Below are positions 33,466 through 43,179 of a DNA stretch of 64,000 nt, in pieces; within the stretch, counting starts at the first letter, position 1, and each line of letters opens with the position of its first letter. Where the stretch lies: positions 74,617,763 through 74,681,762 of the forward strand of contig CM071570.1 in NCBI GenBank assembly GCA_036426205.1. The letters run 5' to 3'. The translations under genes and the position numbers were made by a program. Under the pieces are notes generated by a model. That model saw only the letters and a program-made list of their open reading frames with translations, was not told the DNA's origin and did not search any database. Source of the stretch: Ascaphus truei (lineage: Eukaryota; Chordata; Amphibia; Anura; Ascaphidae).

Positions 33466-34912
33466 TCACGCTATACTGGGGTTGAGCTGTAGTATGTTGC
33501 AATAATCTAGACAGAAGAGGATAGAAGCATAAATTACCGTTTTAGCAGTAGCATGACAGAGGAAAGAGCGGATCTTAGCAAGATAATGGAGGAAGCAGCG
33601 ACAAGTTTTAGCCATGCCGTGAATATCAATGGGAAAGGAAAGGGAGGAGTTAAATGTCAGTCCTAGACAACGTGTTTGGTGACAGGATAGATGGTAGAAC
33701 AATTTACAGTGATGGAAAAAGGGGATATAAGGCCCGGTTTAGGGGGAAAAATGATAAGCTCAGGTTAGACACATTAAGTTTAAGGAGACGCAGTGCCATC
33801 CACAAGGATATAGCCAGGAGGCAATCAGTGATCAGTGATTTGGGACTGAATTGAAGATGTAAGGGTAGAAGTGGATAGATATTTCTGCGTATCGTCTGCA
33901 TAGAGAGGATATTTAAGGCCAAAATAGGTGATGAGGTCACTAAGTGATAGTTTGTAGAGAGCGAAAAGGAGAGGTTTCAGAACAGAGCCCTGAGGTACAC
34001 TAACAAACAGATCAACAGAAGATGAAGACATGATAGCAACAAAGACCAAAAATGTGTGATGGGAGAGGTATGAGAACCAGGATAGAGCTTTGTTACGGAC
34101 ACCAAAGGATTTTAGAATATGAAGGATAAGAGGATGATCAACAGTATCAAAGGCAGCAGAGAGATCAAGCAGGATTAGTAGGCAAAAATGACCATAGGAT
34201 TTGGCTTCATGTAGCTCATTGGCTACTTTATTGAGCACAGTCTAAAAGTATAACAGGAGAAAATGAGTCAAAAGTGGAAGAAGAAGATTTAGATAGAAGC
34301 AGAGAGGAGCGGAAGGGTACAGAAGAAATCTCCTTGTGGATAGCATCACCTTGCCTTTAATGTAGTCGGCAAAGGTTTGAAAAGTGAAGGAAGAATGGGA
34401 GGTGGGAGGAGAAGGTTAGAGGGAGGAGAGGTTATAGGGAGTCAAATATAGAGAAAAGGCAGGGTGTATTGGGTTTGTGAGTGTTGATGAGTGAGGAAAA
34501 AGTGTTGTCTGGCCTTAGAGAGCATAGTTAAAACAGGAGAGGATAAATGTATAGTGCATAAAATCAGCCTGAGTATGAGATTTCTTCCAAAGGCATCCAA
34601 AGAAGCGAATGCATGTGCAAAGTAAGCATGTTTGGGAATTTAGCCATGGTTGTGGGTTAGAGGGACGGGTCTGCTGGAGTCGAGAAGGGGCATATAAATC
34701 AAGAGAAGAGAGGATAGAGTTGTAAGAGTTGACAAGATTGTCAGGTTCAGAGGAAGAGAGAGAAGAGAGGTTAGCGTTCAGGGTAAGATGCCAAAGCAGA
34801 GAAGTCAATGGAGCGAAGGTCTTGAGAGTAGCGAGCAGAAGAGGTAGGAGGAGGGTGAGGGGAATGAGTGGTGGTGATTGAAAGGAGGTGATGGTCAGAG
34901 ATCAGAAAGTGG
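33466..34912 (-). pseudogene. L2-type LINE ORF2 remnant: endonuclease end and RT
   Basis: From high to low coordinates: an endonuclease end with ISDHHLLSF (about 34880-34905), a linker (34515-34808), and RT blocks in 33825-34238. The RT shows ILLDLSAAFDTVDH, VPQGSVLKPLLF and YADDTQ with the catalytic Asp pair intact. LWMALRLLKLN follows in a shifted frame, then LGLTFNSSLSFP and LDYCNIL (33466-33702). An intact protein would nick DNA and copy LINE RNA. At least three frame changes make this dead. The 3' UTR is missing; the sequence ends at a Tigger-like junction near 33470. Confidence 0.85.
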
Positions 34913-34914
34913 TA

Positions 34915-35185
34915 ATTATATCTGGGGCGTATTAGTAATTGTATTGGGGTGAGTGGTACTGTATCTGGGTGTGTGTTTCTTTCTGGGGGTGTGTGTAGTG
35001 GTATTTGTGGGGGTTGTAGTGGAGTCTGTATTTGCAGGGGTGTAGTGGTGTCTATATTTGGGGGGATGTAGTGGTGCTGTGTTTGTGGGGGTATAGTGGT
35101 GTCTGTATTTGGGGTGGTTATTATTGTGTTGGGGGAGTTGTGTGTGCACTGTGTGGTGGGGGGAATTGTATGGCTATTGGGGGGA
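34915..35185. repeat. G-rich minisatellite, ~30-bp units
   Basis: Units built on GGGTGTAGTGGTGTCTATATTTGG. The strand-reversed unit resembles that at 1975-2185. Long frames here are repeat translations. Confidence 0.8.
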
Positions 35186-35259
35186 ATTGTGTGTGTGTGG
35201 CATGGGATGGAGGTGGAAATGAGCGTGAGGAGGGGGAGGATTGAGGAAGTGATTGAGTG

Positions 35260-35460
35260 AGACGGGGTTATTAAGTTACTACCGCTAAGGTAATGAAGGG
35301 GTTAACCCCTCCCAATGTCCACCCAAGAGGCTTAACCACCCATCCTGGGGCTATTACCCCCTTCACTCACCCCCTCTGCCCCCAATAAACCTGATTGCCT
35401 GCCTTAACCCCTTCATTGCCTTAGCGGTTAGCCACTAAGGTAATGAAGCTGCTTACATTT
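35260..35460. repeat. TTAA palindromic modules, pair
   Basis: ACCGCTAAGGTAATGAAGGGG-TTAA near 35280-35305 and its inverse TTAACCCCTTCATTGCCTTAGCGG near 35404-35428 flank a spacer with CACCCCCTCTGCCCCCAATAAA. The spacer also occurs at 13240-13270. Non-coding. Confidence 0.75.
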
Positions 35461-35789
35461 TATTTTTATTCATAGTGTGCATGAGCAGGGTGTCTCCTGA
35501 GCTGAAGCGCATTCATTTTAGCCTCGGAGCTCCCCTGCTTCCCGAGTTACAGGCCCCCGATATGGGGTGCCGGTATCCCCGCAATGTTAAAATTCTCTGT
35601 GTCACGTGACCAGAGGCCTTTAACATTGCGGGGATACCAGCACCCCATACCGGGCCTGTATCTCAGGAAGTAGGGGGTACCCGAGGCTGAAATCAACTTT
35701 GTTCAGCGCAGGAGACCCCATGCTCACGCACACTATGAATAAAAATAAAATGTAAGCAGCTTCATTACCTTAGCAGCCATCCGCTAAGG
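35430..35789. repeat. CACGTG-centred palindrome A
   Basis: An imperfect palindrome with arms of about 165 bp and centre TCACGTGA near 35605. Arm blocks: AGCTGCTTACATTTTATTTT, GGTATCCCCGCAATGTTAAA, GGGGTGCCGGTAT and their complements. The outer ends carry the TTAGCGG module. Confidence 0.8.
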
Positions 35790-36080
35790 CAAGGGTGCGC
35801 AATCTTTCCCTGCTGCGCCCCTCTGCCTGCTTCCCTCCCTTCTCGCGTCCCCCCCCCCTCCCTTATGTTGCCTTCGGCTCTCTGCGTCAAATGATGCCGC
35901 AGGGTCACGTGACCCCGCGGCATCATTTGATGCTGCGTCGCCGAAGAGAAGGTAAGTGCAGTTGCAGCGGCCTCACGCGATCCCCCGGCATTAATTTAAT
36001 TGCCTTGGGGGAAGAGCGCAGGGCCTCTGAAACCACCGTGCCCCTGATAAATCTTACGCCCCCCAGTTTGCACACCCGTG
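35790..36080. mobile_element. hAT-type MITE (291 bp), exact 8-bp duplication
   Basis: Ends CAAGGGTGCGCAA and, complemented, CACGGGTGTGCAAA. CGCTAAGG flanks both sides exactly (35782-35789 and 36081-36088). The interior has a palindrome GATGCCGC-GGTCACGTGACC-GCGGCATC. It is inserted into the TTAGCGG module of palindrome A/B. Confidence 0.88.
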
Positions 36081-36400
36081 CGCTAAGGTAATTATTTTTT
36101 CTTGGGGGAGGGGGGTGTTTGATACTAGTGTGCAGGAGCAGGGGGTCTTCTGAGCTGAACACAGTTGATTTCAGCCTCGGGGACCCCCTACTTCCTTAGA
36201 TACAGGCCCCGTTATGGGGTGCCGGTATCTCCTGCAATGTTAAAATCCCACGGTCACGTGATCCACAGGAATTTAACATGGCGGGGATACCAGCACCCCA
36301 TTACAGGGCCTGTATCTCGGGAAATAGGGGGTCCCCGGACCTGAAATCAATGCGGTTCAGCTCCGGAGACCCCCTGCTACAATACTGTAATATTAAATTT
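36081..36400. repeat. CACGTG-centred palindrome B
   Basis: Same family as palindrome A: arms with GGGGTCTTCTGAGCTGAAC / GTTCAGCTCCGGAGACCCCC, GGGGTGCCGGTATC, and centre GTCACGTGATC near 36256. Confidence 0.8.
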
Positions 36401-37394
36401 ATATTAAAAAACCACGATCGCCTGTTAAGAGGCGCACAGGTAGAGTGACTGATTCAGCTTGTCCCTTACTATGCATCTCTTACAGACAGGTAGACCACGG
36501 TAGGATTCACACAGCAGGGACCTCTGCTGTGTTAATCAGATGGGCCATTAGTCTGTTGCGGCAAATCTCGAAAAAAAATTGAGAAATGGTCGAATTCTGT
36601 CTACTGGATCTGAATCCTAGGTTAGAGCGTCTCCCCTTTAGTTCCAGAACGGCAACTAGTAGAGATATACAACCCACCTATGGAGAAGTTACGAATGTTA
36701 TAAAAGTCATAAAAGATCTGCACTAATTAAGGGATAAACATTAAAATAATTCTTCCTCAACCCCCAGTCTAATCATTCTGGCAACCACAACATCTGGAAA
36801 AAAAAGTCTTGTAGAAGCACCAAAGTACACTCCAGCTAGCAGAAAATGGTACGAAACAATGTAACAAGAGATGTACGAACCTGCCAAAATTCGCTTTGCC
36901 TATAGTTCAGTCGAACTATCGGAAAAGGTTAGAAAATTTGAAAAAATGTGATAGAATTCAACATTTTCAATCTATCTTCGCCAGACAAGAATAGAGAAAG
37001 AGAGTTTTATATACCTCCCAAAACACTCATCTATACAACACTTGGAGAGATACCATTTAGCATCCCTGAGTTACCGGGGTAATTTGCTAAGTTGAATATA
37101 ACTTGCATATTCAAATTATCTTATTCCCCAGGTATCTCATGTGTGTTCACAGGTTTTATTTCCATATGGGGTATAGATGTGTGTCTGTCTCTCACCACCA
37201 CTCTATTTTCAGTTCAGGCTACCCCTTAGTTCCCGAGATGCTTATCGCCATTACTTCCTGGTTTTAAAGTCGATTTAAATGGCCGTCCAATAGGAAGCCA
37301 CAGCAGATGATGTTGTAACTTCCTAATGCCCAACGTGATATTGTGTGGCGCTCTCACATAGAATACAAATAAATAACAGTGGATAAGTGAAGAA
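36401..37394. other. No gene recognised
   Basis: Contains ATGGCCGTCCAATAGGAAGCC and TTCAGTTCAGGCTACCCC near 37210-37310, loosely like the palindrome family, also seen near 59.6-59.8 kb. No coding. Confidence 0.4.
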
Positions 37395-37444
<50 letters not shown>

Positions 37445-37458
37445 GTATATATATATAC
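37395..37458. repeat. (TA)n microsatellite
   Basis: TA repeat after an A-run, with two TGTATATA interruptions. Confidence 0.9.
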
Positions 37459-37759
37459 AGAAAAGGACTGCGCTTGGGTATAGTGTGACAGCAATAGTAT
37501 AATAATAAATGATCAGAAAATGTATAAATATATAAAAAAAACCTAAACGACAATATTAATATTTAACTGTGCAATCAATACGTTCACCAAGTGCATATAT
37601 AGTTATAAAAAGATGTGCTGTGGACCCAATAACAAACTTTTGTCACAAATCCTTTGAAGTCCAAATGAAGTCCAAAAAATGCAAGAAACAGAAAAGCACG
37701 GACAGGAAAAAGGCTGCTTCTTTAAAGGGCACAACGACCTCCCTCTCCACCTGCATAGA

Positions 37760-38468
37760 AAATAGAAGAAAAAAGCGCCAATCCTAGTGCATTACTGTGC
37801 AAAAAAATGGTTTAATTCCCAATAAAAGGCTCATAAAATGAACTCACAAACATAAAAGATAAAAAAGCATTGTATGAGTAATACTCATGCTCCAAAGGAT
37901 CTGTAATCGCTGCTGCTCTGCTACTCTGCTCCGTGACACCACTGCATCCAGTACAGCCCTCGTGTATCTCTGCCAGCAGGAACTCACGTCATCAGGCTCC
38001 TCACCTATTCTTTCCCTGGGAGCACACCTCCAGATAGTTTAGGTTCCCACCGGGGACAATGTTTGCGGCGGAACGAACAGATGACGTCATGCCGTGCACG
38101 GAGAAGGCAAGCAGGAGAATGTCAGGCAGAACTCATAAATCAACGCTGCAGGAATCCGCCGCAAACATTGTCCCCGGTGGGAACCTAAACTATCTGGAGG
38201 TGTGCTCCCAGGGAAAGAATACTGTGAAGAGCCTGATGACGTGAGTTCCTGCTGGCAGAGATACACGAGGGCTGTACTGGATGCAGTGGTGTCACGGAGC
38301 AGAGTAGCAGAGCAGCAGCGCTTACAGATCCTTTGGAGCATGAGTATTACTCATACAATGCTTTTTTATCTTTTATGTTTGTGAGTTCATTTTATGAGCC
38401 TTTTATTGGGAATTAAACCATTTTTTGCACAGTAATGCACTAGGATTGGGCGCTTTTTTCTTCTATTT
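37760..38468. repeat. Large near-perfect palindrome, 310-bp arms
   Basis: 37760-38072 and 38155-38468 are reverse complements with only a handful of differences, around an 82-bp spacer (38073-38154) holding GATGACGTCATGCCGTGCAC. Outer ends read AATAGAAGAAAAAAGCGCC. An ORF on each strand (38059-38384) reflects arm sequence, not a gene. It borders (TA)n at 38472. High arm identity means recent origin or gene conversion. Confidence 0.9.
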
Positions 38469-38471
38469 TAT

Positions 38472-38483
38472 TATATATCGAAT

Positions 38484-38527
<44 letters not shown>

Positions 38528-38540
38528 TATATATATAATG
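38472..38540. repeat. (TA)n microsatellite
   Basis: TA repeat between the large palindrome and repeat R copy 2. Confidence 0.9.
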
Positions 38541-38561
38541 CAAAATATAGCTGTGTGCTCA

Positions 38562-38895
38562 TCTGCATGTCTTAGGCGGTCTGCAACCCCGCCTTTCCCC
38601 ATTATCACCCAGCATACAGCCTTCACTGCAGCAAGGGATTCTGGGAAATGACATGCAGATGAGCACAACAGTGTCACCTTTTGCCTCAATAAAACATTTT
38701 TAACATGGTACCCTATAGGTCTTAAGCTGCTGCATGGTCACAGCTTGAGAACAGCCAGGGTTAAGGGAGTGTTGACCATGTCATTTCCCAGAATCCCTTG
38801 CTGCAGTGGAAGTGCTGTATGCTGGGTGATAATGGGGAAAGGCGGGGTTGCAGACCTGCCTAAGACATGCAGATGAGCACACAGCTATATTTGCA
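38562..38895. repeat. Dispersed repeat R, head-to-head copy
   Basis: Two copies face each other: 38562-38680 in plus and 38785-38895 in minus. Shared blocks are GTGCTCATCTGCATGTCTTAGG, TCTGCAACCCCGCC, CATTATCACCCAGCATACAG and GGGATTCTGGGAAATGACATG. The left copy is intact at the TTA where two MITEs sit at 4233-5393, so it serves as the empty site. Confidence 0.75.
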
Positions 38896-38960
38896 TATTT
38901 GCTTTCCTGTGGAGGGTTTTTGTCACTTTTTTTACTCACCATAACTTAACTCAGTATTAT

Positions 38961-38992
<32 letters not shown>

Positions 38993-38995
<3 letters not shown>

Positions 38996-39124
38996 TGTTC
39001 GACAAACCTATACATTTGCTCGCCCCGGGCGAGTGGATTTAACCCCCGGGCGAGTAAATATTGGCCCAAGCAGCACACGTTTGGTACTAGGTGGCGAGTA
39101 GATTTTTTGGTGATTTGTCAACCA

Positions 39125-39127
<3 letters not shown>
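38993..39127. mobile_element. TA-embedded hAT-like MITE, copy 3 (135 bp)
   Basis: The cleanest copy: starts CAGTGTTCGACAAACC and ends GATTTGTCAACCACTG, with CTCGCCCCGGGCGAGTGG and a second CCCCCGGGCGAGTAAAT inside. (TA)n precedes (38966-38992) and follows (39128-39157). Confidence 0.88.
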
Positions 39128-39158
<31 letters not shown>

Positions 39159-39268
39159 GTGAAAGTTGCTCAAAACCTCTGGTGTGGACTTGTTTCCAAT
39201 AGTCACCACTCCACAAAAGTCCAGAGGGAGCAAGTTTACCCAAAAAAGAGAAAAGATAATATAGTATA

Positions 39269-39528
39269 CAGTAGGGCACTGATCATAAGGCGGGTTCCGT
39301 TCCATGGTGCCACCACAAAGCGAAAAGCGCCGAAAAGCAGAATTGCCGATTTTTGGAGTCTCCTACCCTTCTGCGCATGCGCAGGACTTGCGTCCTACCC
39401 CATTCTTCGCGTGCGCAAACTCAGCCGCTCCCCCTTCTGCGCATGCACAGACATAGTGGCCCCCTTCTCGGTATTGCCATATTGGTGGATCGCCGAGAAG
39501 CGAAACGCCGAGAAGCGGGGCCCTACTG
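39269..39528. mobile_element. Tigger-type MITE (260 bp), TA duplication
   Basis: Ends CAGTAGGGCACTGATCATAA and, complemented, CAGTAGGGCCCCGCTTCTCG; TA flanks 39267-39268 and 39529-39530. Same end family as 49939 and 50197. Non-coding interior with tandem CTTCTGCGCATGCGCA-like blocks. Confidence 0.82.
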
Positions 39529-40119
39529 TACACTGTTGTATAAGTGAATGATGCATAGCTAGAATCTTGGCTCATATGCCAGCCCACTTACAGAAAGATG
39601 GCAATAATATAGCCTTCTCCACAACAGTGGCTTGTCAGCTTCTTTCATCTTACAGATACTGCTGAGTCCCTCTGACATACAAATGTATACCAGTTCTGTT
39701 CCCTTGTTTCTTGATCACTGATTTTTATATACTATTTTTATATACTATGTTGTAAAGTATTTTATATATATAGTGTTGTTCATCTGTTAATGTAATCATT
39801 ATTTTATACCGTAACTATTTATTGACCATTTGTCTATCTTTTATCTTTCATCTTTTATTGTGCCATTGGGGTTATTATACCAACATGCTATGAGTAACTA
39901 CACTCTTCAAGTATAGGGACATATTTGTTCCAGTATTTGTTCCAGTTTATGCTGCATATTTTATGTTTCCTGTGTTTTTTTGTTTTCATATCTTACTTAT
40001 TGAACATGTTACATTTTAATATTGTGATATGTGGTTTTTATTATTAAATAGATTGTGTTATTGTGTAAATTTGATTAGCACCCTATAGAAATGCACATTA
40101 ATATAAATGTCTCAATTAT

Positions 40120-40480
40120 TTAATTTACCAATGGGAGGTATATATAGAAAGAGAACTTGGGGCAGGGTATATTCTCCTGAGGAAACAGCTTTGCGCTGTG
40201 AAACGCGTTGAGACATTGAGGAGAGAGGACCACAGAGGGCTGAAGCTGTTACGCAAGCACCAAACATAAGTGATGTCCGCGACCGGAAGTGACGTGACGT
40301 GAGCAGACAGGCGGTGACGAAAGACGCCGAGTGAGCGGCCTCTGAAGAGATACCTGGATACATCTAAGATCCTGAATCTGTGACCCAAGACCAGTATCCT
40401 CCTCATTTTATGCCTGAGTTACTTGTACAAAGTGTGAGTAAGCTGAAGCTTATGTTCCAATTACTAAAGTGTTATTATTG
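40120..40480. repeat. GAAACGCGT repeat, copy 1
   Basis: Carries CTCCTGAGGAAACAGC and GTGAAACGCGTTGAGAC followed by CG-rich sequence. A related unit lies at 45450-45955. Family not identified; non-coding. Confidence 0.4.
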
Positions 40481-40533
40481 GATTGCACTATGTCTCTTCT
40501 CTCTTTTTTACCCTGAGGGAATAGCCACACATC

Positions 40534-40774
40534 CAGTGCCATATTAACGCATGAGCACGCTGGGCAGTTGCCCGGGGGCCTCACGAGCATAGGGGCCCCA
40601 TGCTAATCTATGCACAGACCAGAATTTAACACTAATTTTCCGATCACCCGCCTCAACATTCTAATCTCCCGCTAACTCGGTAGAAGGAGAAAAATTACGA
40701 CTTGTAGGGGAGAGTTGGTAGGGCCCAGTGCACTGCTTTGCCCGGGGGCCTATAATGCTATTAAGACGGCCCTG
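40534..40774. mobile_element. hAT-type MITE (241 bp), exact 8-bp duplication
   Basis: Ends CAGTGCCATATTAACGCAT and, complemented, CAGGGCCGTCTTAATAGCAT; CACACATC flanks both sides exactly (40526-40533 and 40775-40782). Inner blocks GTTGCCCGGGGGCC occur in both arms. Non-coding. Confidence 0.9.
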
Positions 40775-40860
40775 CACACATCTCCAGATGAAAGAAGCCG
40801 ACAAACCACTGTTGTGGAGATGGCTATATTATTATTTCCATCTTTCTGTAAGTGGGCTGG

Positions 40861-41818
40861 TGTAACGCCTGTATGCCCGCAGACCTGGCCAGTCCCCAGT
40901 ACTGAGGTGGGTAAGGGTATAACACGCACCCACAGCAGTGAGGGCATGCCCGGAGTGTGGTAGTAGCGTTGCCGGGCCTGGGGAGTAAGGGTTAACGTTA
41001 TACTTTCCGGGGTGCCAGAGGTCGGAGAGTAATTTCCAAGTGCCAGAGTTCAGGGGTTGGAGAGAGCAGCGTAGTGATGTCCGAAAGCCAGGGTTCAAGG
41101 GCAGTAGAAGGCAGCATAGTCAAGTCCAAAGCAGAGATCAAGTTCAAACCAAGGGAATCCAAACAGGGGCAGGGTCAGAAACCAGAGCTGAAACAGACAA
41201 GGGAGCTAGGCATAGACACTGCACACACAGGAGCTACAGGAAAGCTATGCAGAGCAAGGACTGAGAGGACAGAGTGGGGTTATATGGGAAGAAGGGCCAA
41301 TAGAAGTGAAGGGAGGAGCACAGGTTTGAGTGGATACTTGCAGGGATAGGTCTGTGAGAGTAGGGGAGGAGACAGGGAGATAATCGAGAGTTATTGCCTG
41401 CAACCGATGGGGGGCGGAGCCAGAGCGTGGAGGCGGCACGTAACTAGAGCGGGAGCGCGCGCCTCCTATAACACTGTTATGCGCGCGCACTGCACGTGCA
41501 CCAGAGCGTGGGGGACGTCCAGCGGAGGAGGCGCTCGGCACGGGAGACAGAGGGGAAGGAGGAACCAGGAAAGGAAAGGGCAGGAATGACGGAGGCACGC
41601 CAAGGGGCGCGTGTACCTCGATAGGGGACCCGCGATCAGGAGCGCGCTCGGTAAGGGAACCGCGCGCGTGCGCAGAGCGTGAGCCTGGGCGTGTGGACCG
41701 TGCCGTGGAGGAACGGCTCAGGGAAGGAGATAGAGATTGGGGACGTAGGGGAGCGGGACAGCTAGCCTCTGGGGTGACGGGGACACGCTGGGAACCGCGA
41801 GTCCCCCTATCCGTTACA
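40861..41818. mobile_element. Solo LTR (958 bp), 5-bp duplication GCTGG
   Basis: Starts TGTAACGCCTG and ends CCGTTACA, so it is TG...CA bounded with inverted TGTAACG ends. GCTGG lies on both sides (40856-40860 and 41819-41823). The flanks rejoin exactly to recreate the uninterrupted left arm of the surrounding inverted repeat. No internal coding sequence, so one LTR was left by recombination. The minus-strand frame at 41245-41835 has no similarity. Probably Ty3/gypsy-type. Confidence 0.85.
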
Positions 41819-41944
41819 GCTGGCATATAAGCCAAGATTCTAGCTATGCATCATTCACTTATACAACAGTGTACACTGTATTATCGTTTCTCTTTTTTGG
41901 GTAAACCTGCTCCCTCTGGACTTTTGTGGAGTGGTGACTTCCTA

Positions 41945-42572
41945 ATGGCCACATATTTAGCAGCCCATTCATTTTAACCTGGAGGGAGAAGTAAACTTGG
42001 TAACTTTACCAAGAATGGGGATAATTACAGCATTAATAAAATGGAAAAACCATCAAGCAATGCCCTATAAGTGTCTGTTTCCTTGTTTATCTACGGGGGA
42101 ATTATATTTATATAAGTATATTAAAAACCTAAAACTAATATTATAATAAATACAACAGTATCTAAGCCCCTGTCCCAGCAAACAGCATAAAGGCATCACA
42201 TAAAAGGCACCCAGTAAAAAGCCTACATATATTTTACGCAATATGCCACATTTAAGGCGTATAATGCACACCTGGGAAGCTTCCCAAAGTCAGTGCCTTT
42301 CTGTCACTGATTGTGCATTTTCAACATTCTAATGGACCCAAATTGATGCCTCAGAGATGAAACACACAGCATTACATGTAGCCTGTGGAAGCCACATTAC
42401 TGAAAAATGCCAACTTATTATCCAAGTAATCCAAAAATAATTCCTTCAAACAAACATTGTCAAAGTAAGAGTTAGGGATACCCCTTAACAGTAGAGTTTA
42501 TAGCACAGCAAAGGGATGTAGGCAAAGGAATGCTATTTACTGTAAATCTGGAAGCTTGTAAAACACGTGTGT
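41945..42572. other. No gene recognised
   Basis: AT-rich; no repeat termini or domain similarity. Confidence 0.4.
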
Positions 42573-42673
42573 ACTCAATACCCGACTAGCACCTCTATCC
42601 ACCTTTAAGACCCACCTTAAGACACACTTGCTTAAAGAAGCATATGAGTAGCACCGTGGATAATACTAGACAC

Positions 42674-42717
<44 letters not shown>

Positions 42718-43172
42718 CATTGCATGTTCTTGTATAGCGCTGCTAGTTTTACACAGCATTTTACAGAGACTTTTTGCAGACACAGGTCCCTGCCCCGTGG
42801 AGCTTACAAACTATGTTTTTGGTGCCTGAGGCACAGGGAGATAAAGTGACTTGCCCAAGGTCAGGTTCCCCTGCTTCAAACTCAGTGCCAGTCAGTGTCT
42901 TTACTCACTGAGCCGCTCCTTCTCCTGATACACATTGATACACATGATACATAAAGCTTGGTCCCCTGCAGACGCACTTACCAGAATTCCCTCCTACTGT
43001 CTCTGTACGTTCTTCTTAGATTGTAAGCTCCTCGGAGCAGGGACTCCTCTTACGAAATGTTACTTTTATGCCTGAAGCACTTCTTCCCATGATGTTATTT
43101 GTATTATTTATATGATTGTCACGTGTATTACTAATGTGAAGCGCTATATAGATAAAGAAATACATACATACA
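42573..43172 (+). mobile_element. L2-type LINE 3' end, interrupted by CORE-SINE
   Basis: Begins with the ORF2 C-terminal DNA (CTTTAAGACCCACCTTAAG...GCTTAAAGAAGCATATGAG) and continues after the SINE with ATTGTAAGCTCCTCGGAGCAG and GCGCTATATAGATAAAGAAA, a 3' UTR typical of L2-class LINEs. It parallels 51535-52213. It ends in a (TACA)n tail at 43157-43175. Confidence 0.8.
42672..42935 (-). mobile_element. CORE-SINE with (TAA)n tail
   Basis: On minus: a tRNA-like head with GGCTCAGTGAGTAAAG (A-box-like), then CCTTGGGCAAGTCACTT and CTCCCTGTGCCTCAGG of the CORE/MIR segment, then an L2-like tail TTGTAAGCTCCACGGGGCAG ending in (ATT)n, seen as (TAA)n at 42672-42717 on plus. Such SINEs borrow LINE L2 machinery. 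It is inserted in an L2 3' UTR; ATACACAT-like flanks suggest the duplication. Confidence 0.75.
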
Positions 43173-43179
43173 TACATAC

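Larger units (their letters stand above)
39199..41940. repeat. Inverted repeat with three nested insertions
   Basis: The left arm is 39199-39266 plus 39531-39648, interrupted by a Tigger MITE. The right arm is 40784-40860 plus 41819-41940, interrupted by a solo LTR. Blocks such as CACTCCACAAAAGTCCAG, GATGCATAGCTAGAATCTTG and CCAGCCCACTTACAGAAAG occur in both arms in opposite sense. Net arm length is about 190 bp. A hAT MITE abuts the inner right arm. The central spacer (39650-40525) is AT-rich with a GAAACGCGTTGAG block. Confidence 0.82.

Noticed and set aside
38059..38384. ORFs on both strands at 38.06-38.38 kb
   Set aside because: Mirror products of the large palindrome arms.
41245..41835. 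196-codon minus ORF, Pro/Ser/Arg-rich
   Set aside because: Lies wholly within the solo LTR; GC-rich composition explains the open frame.
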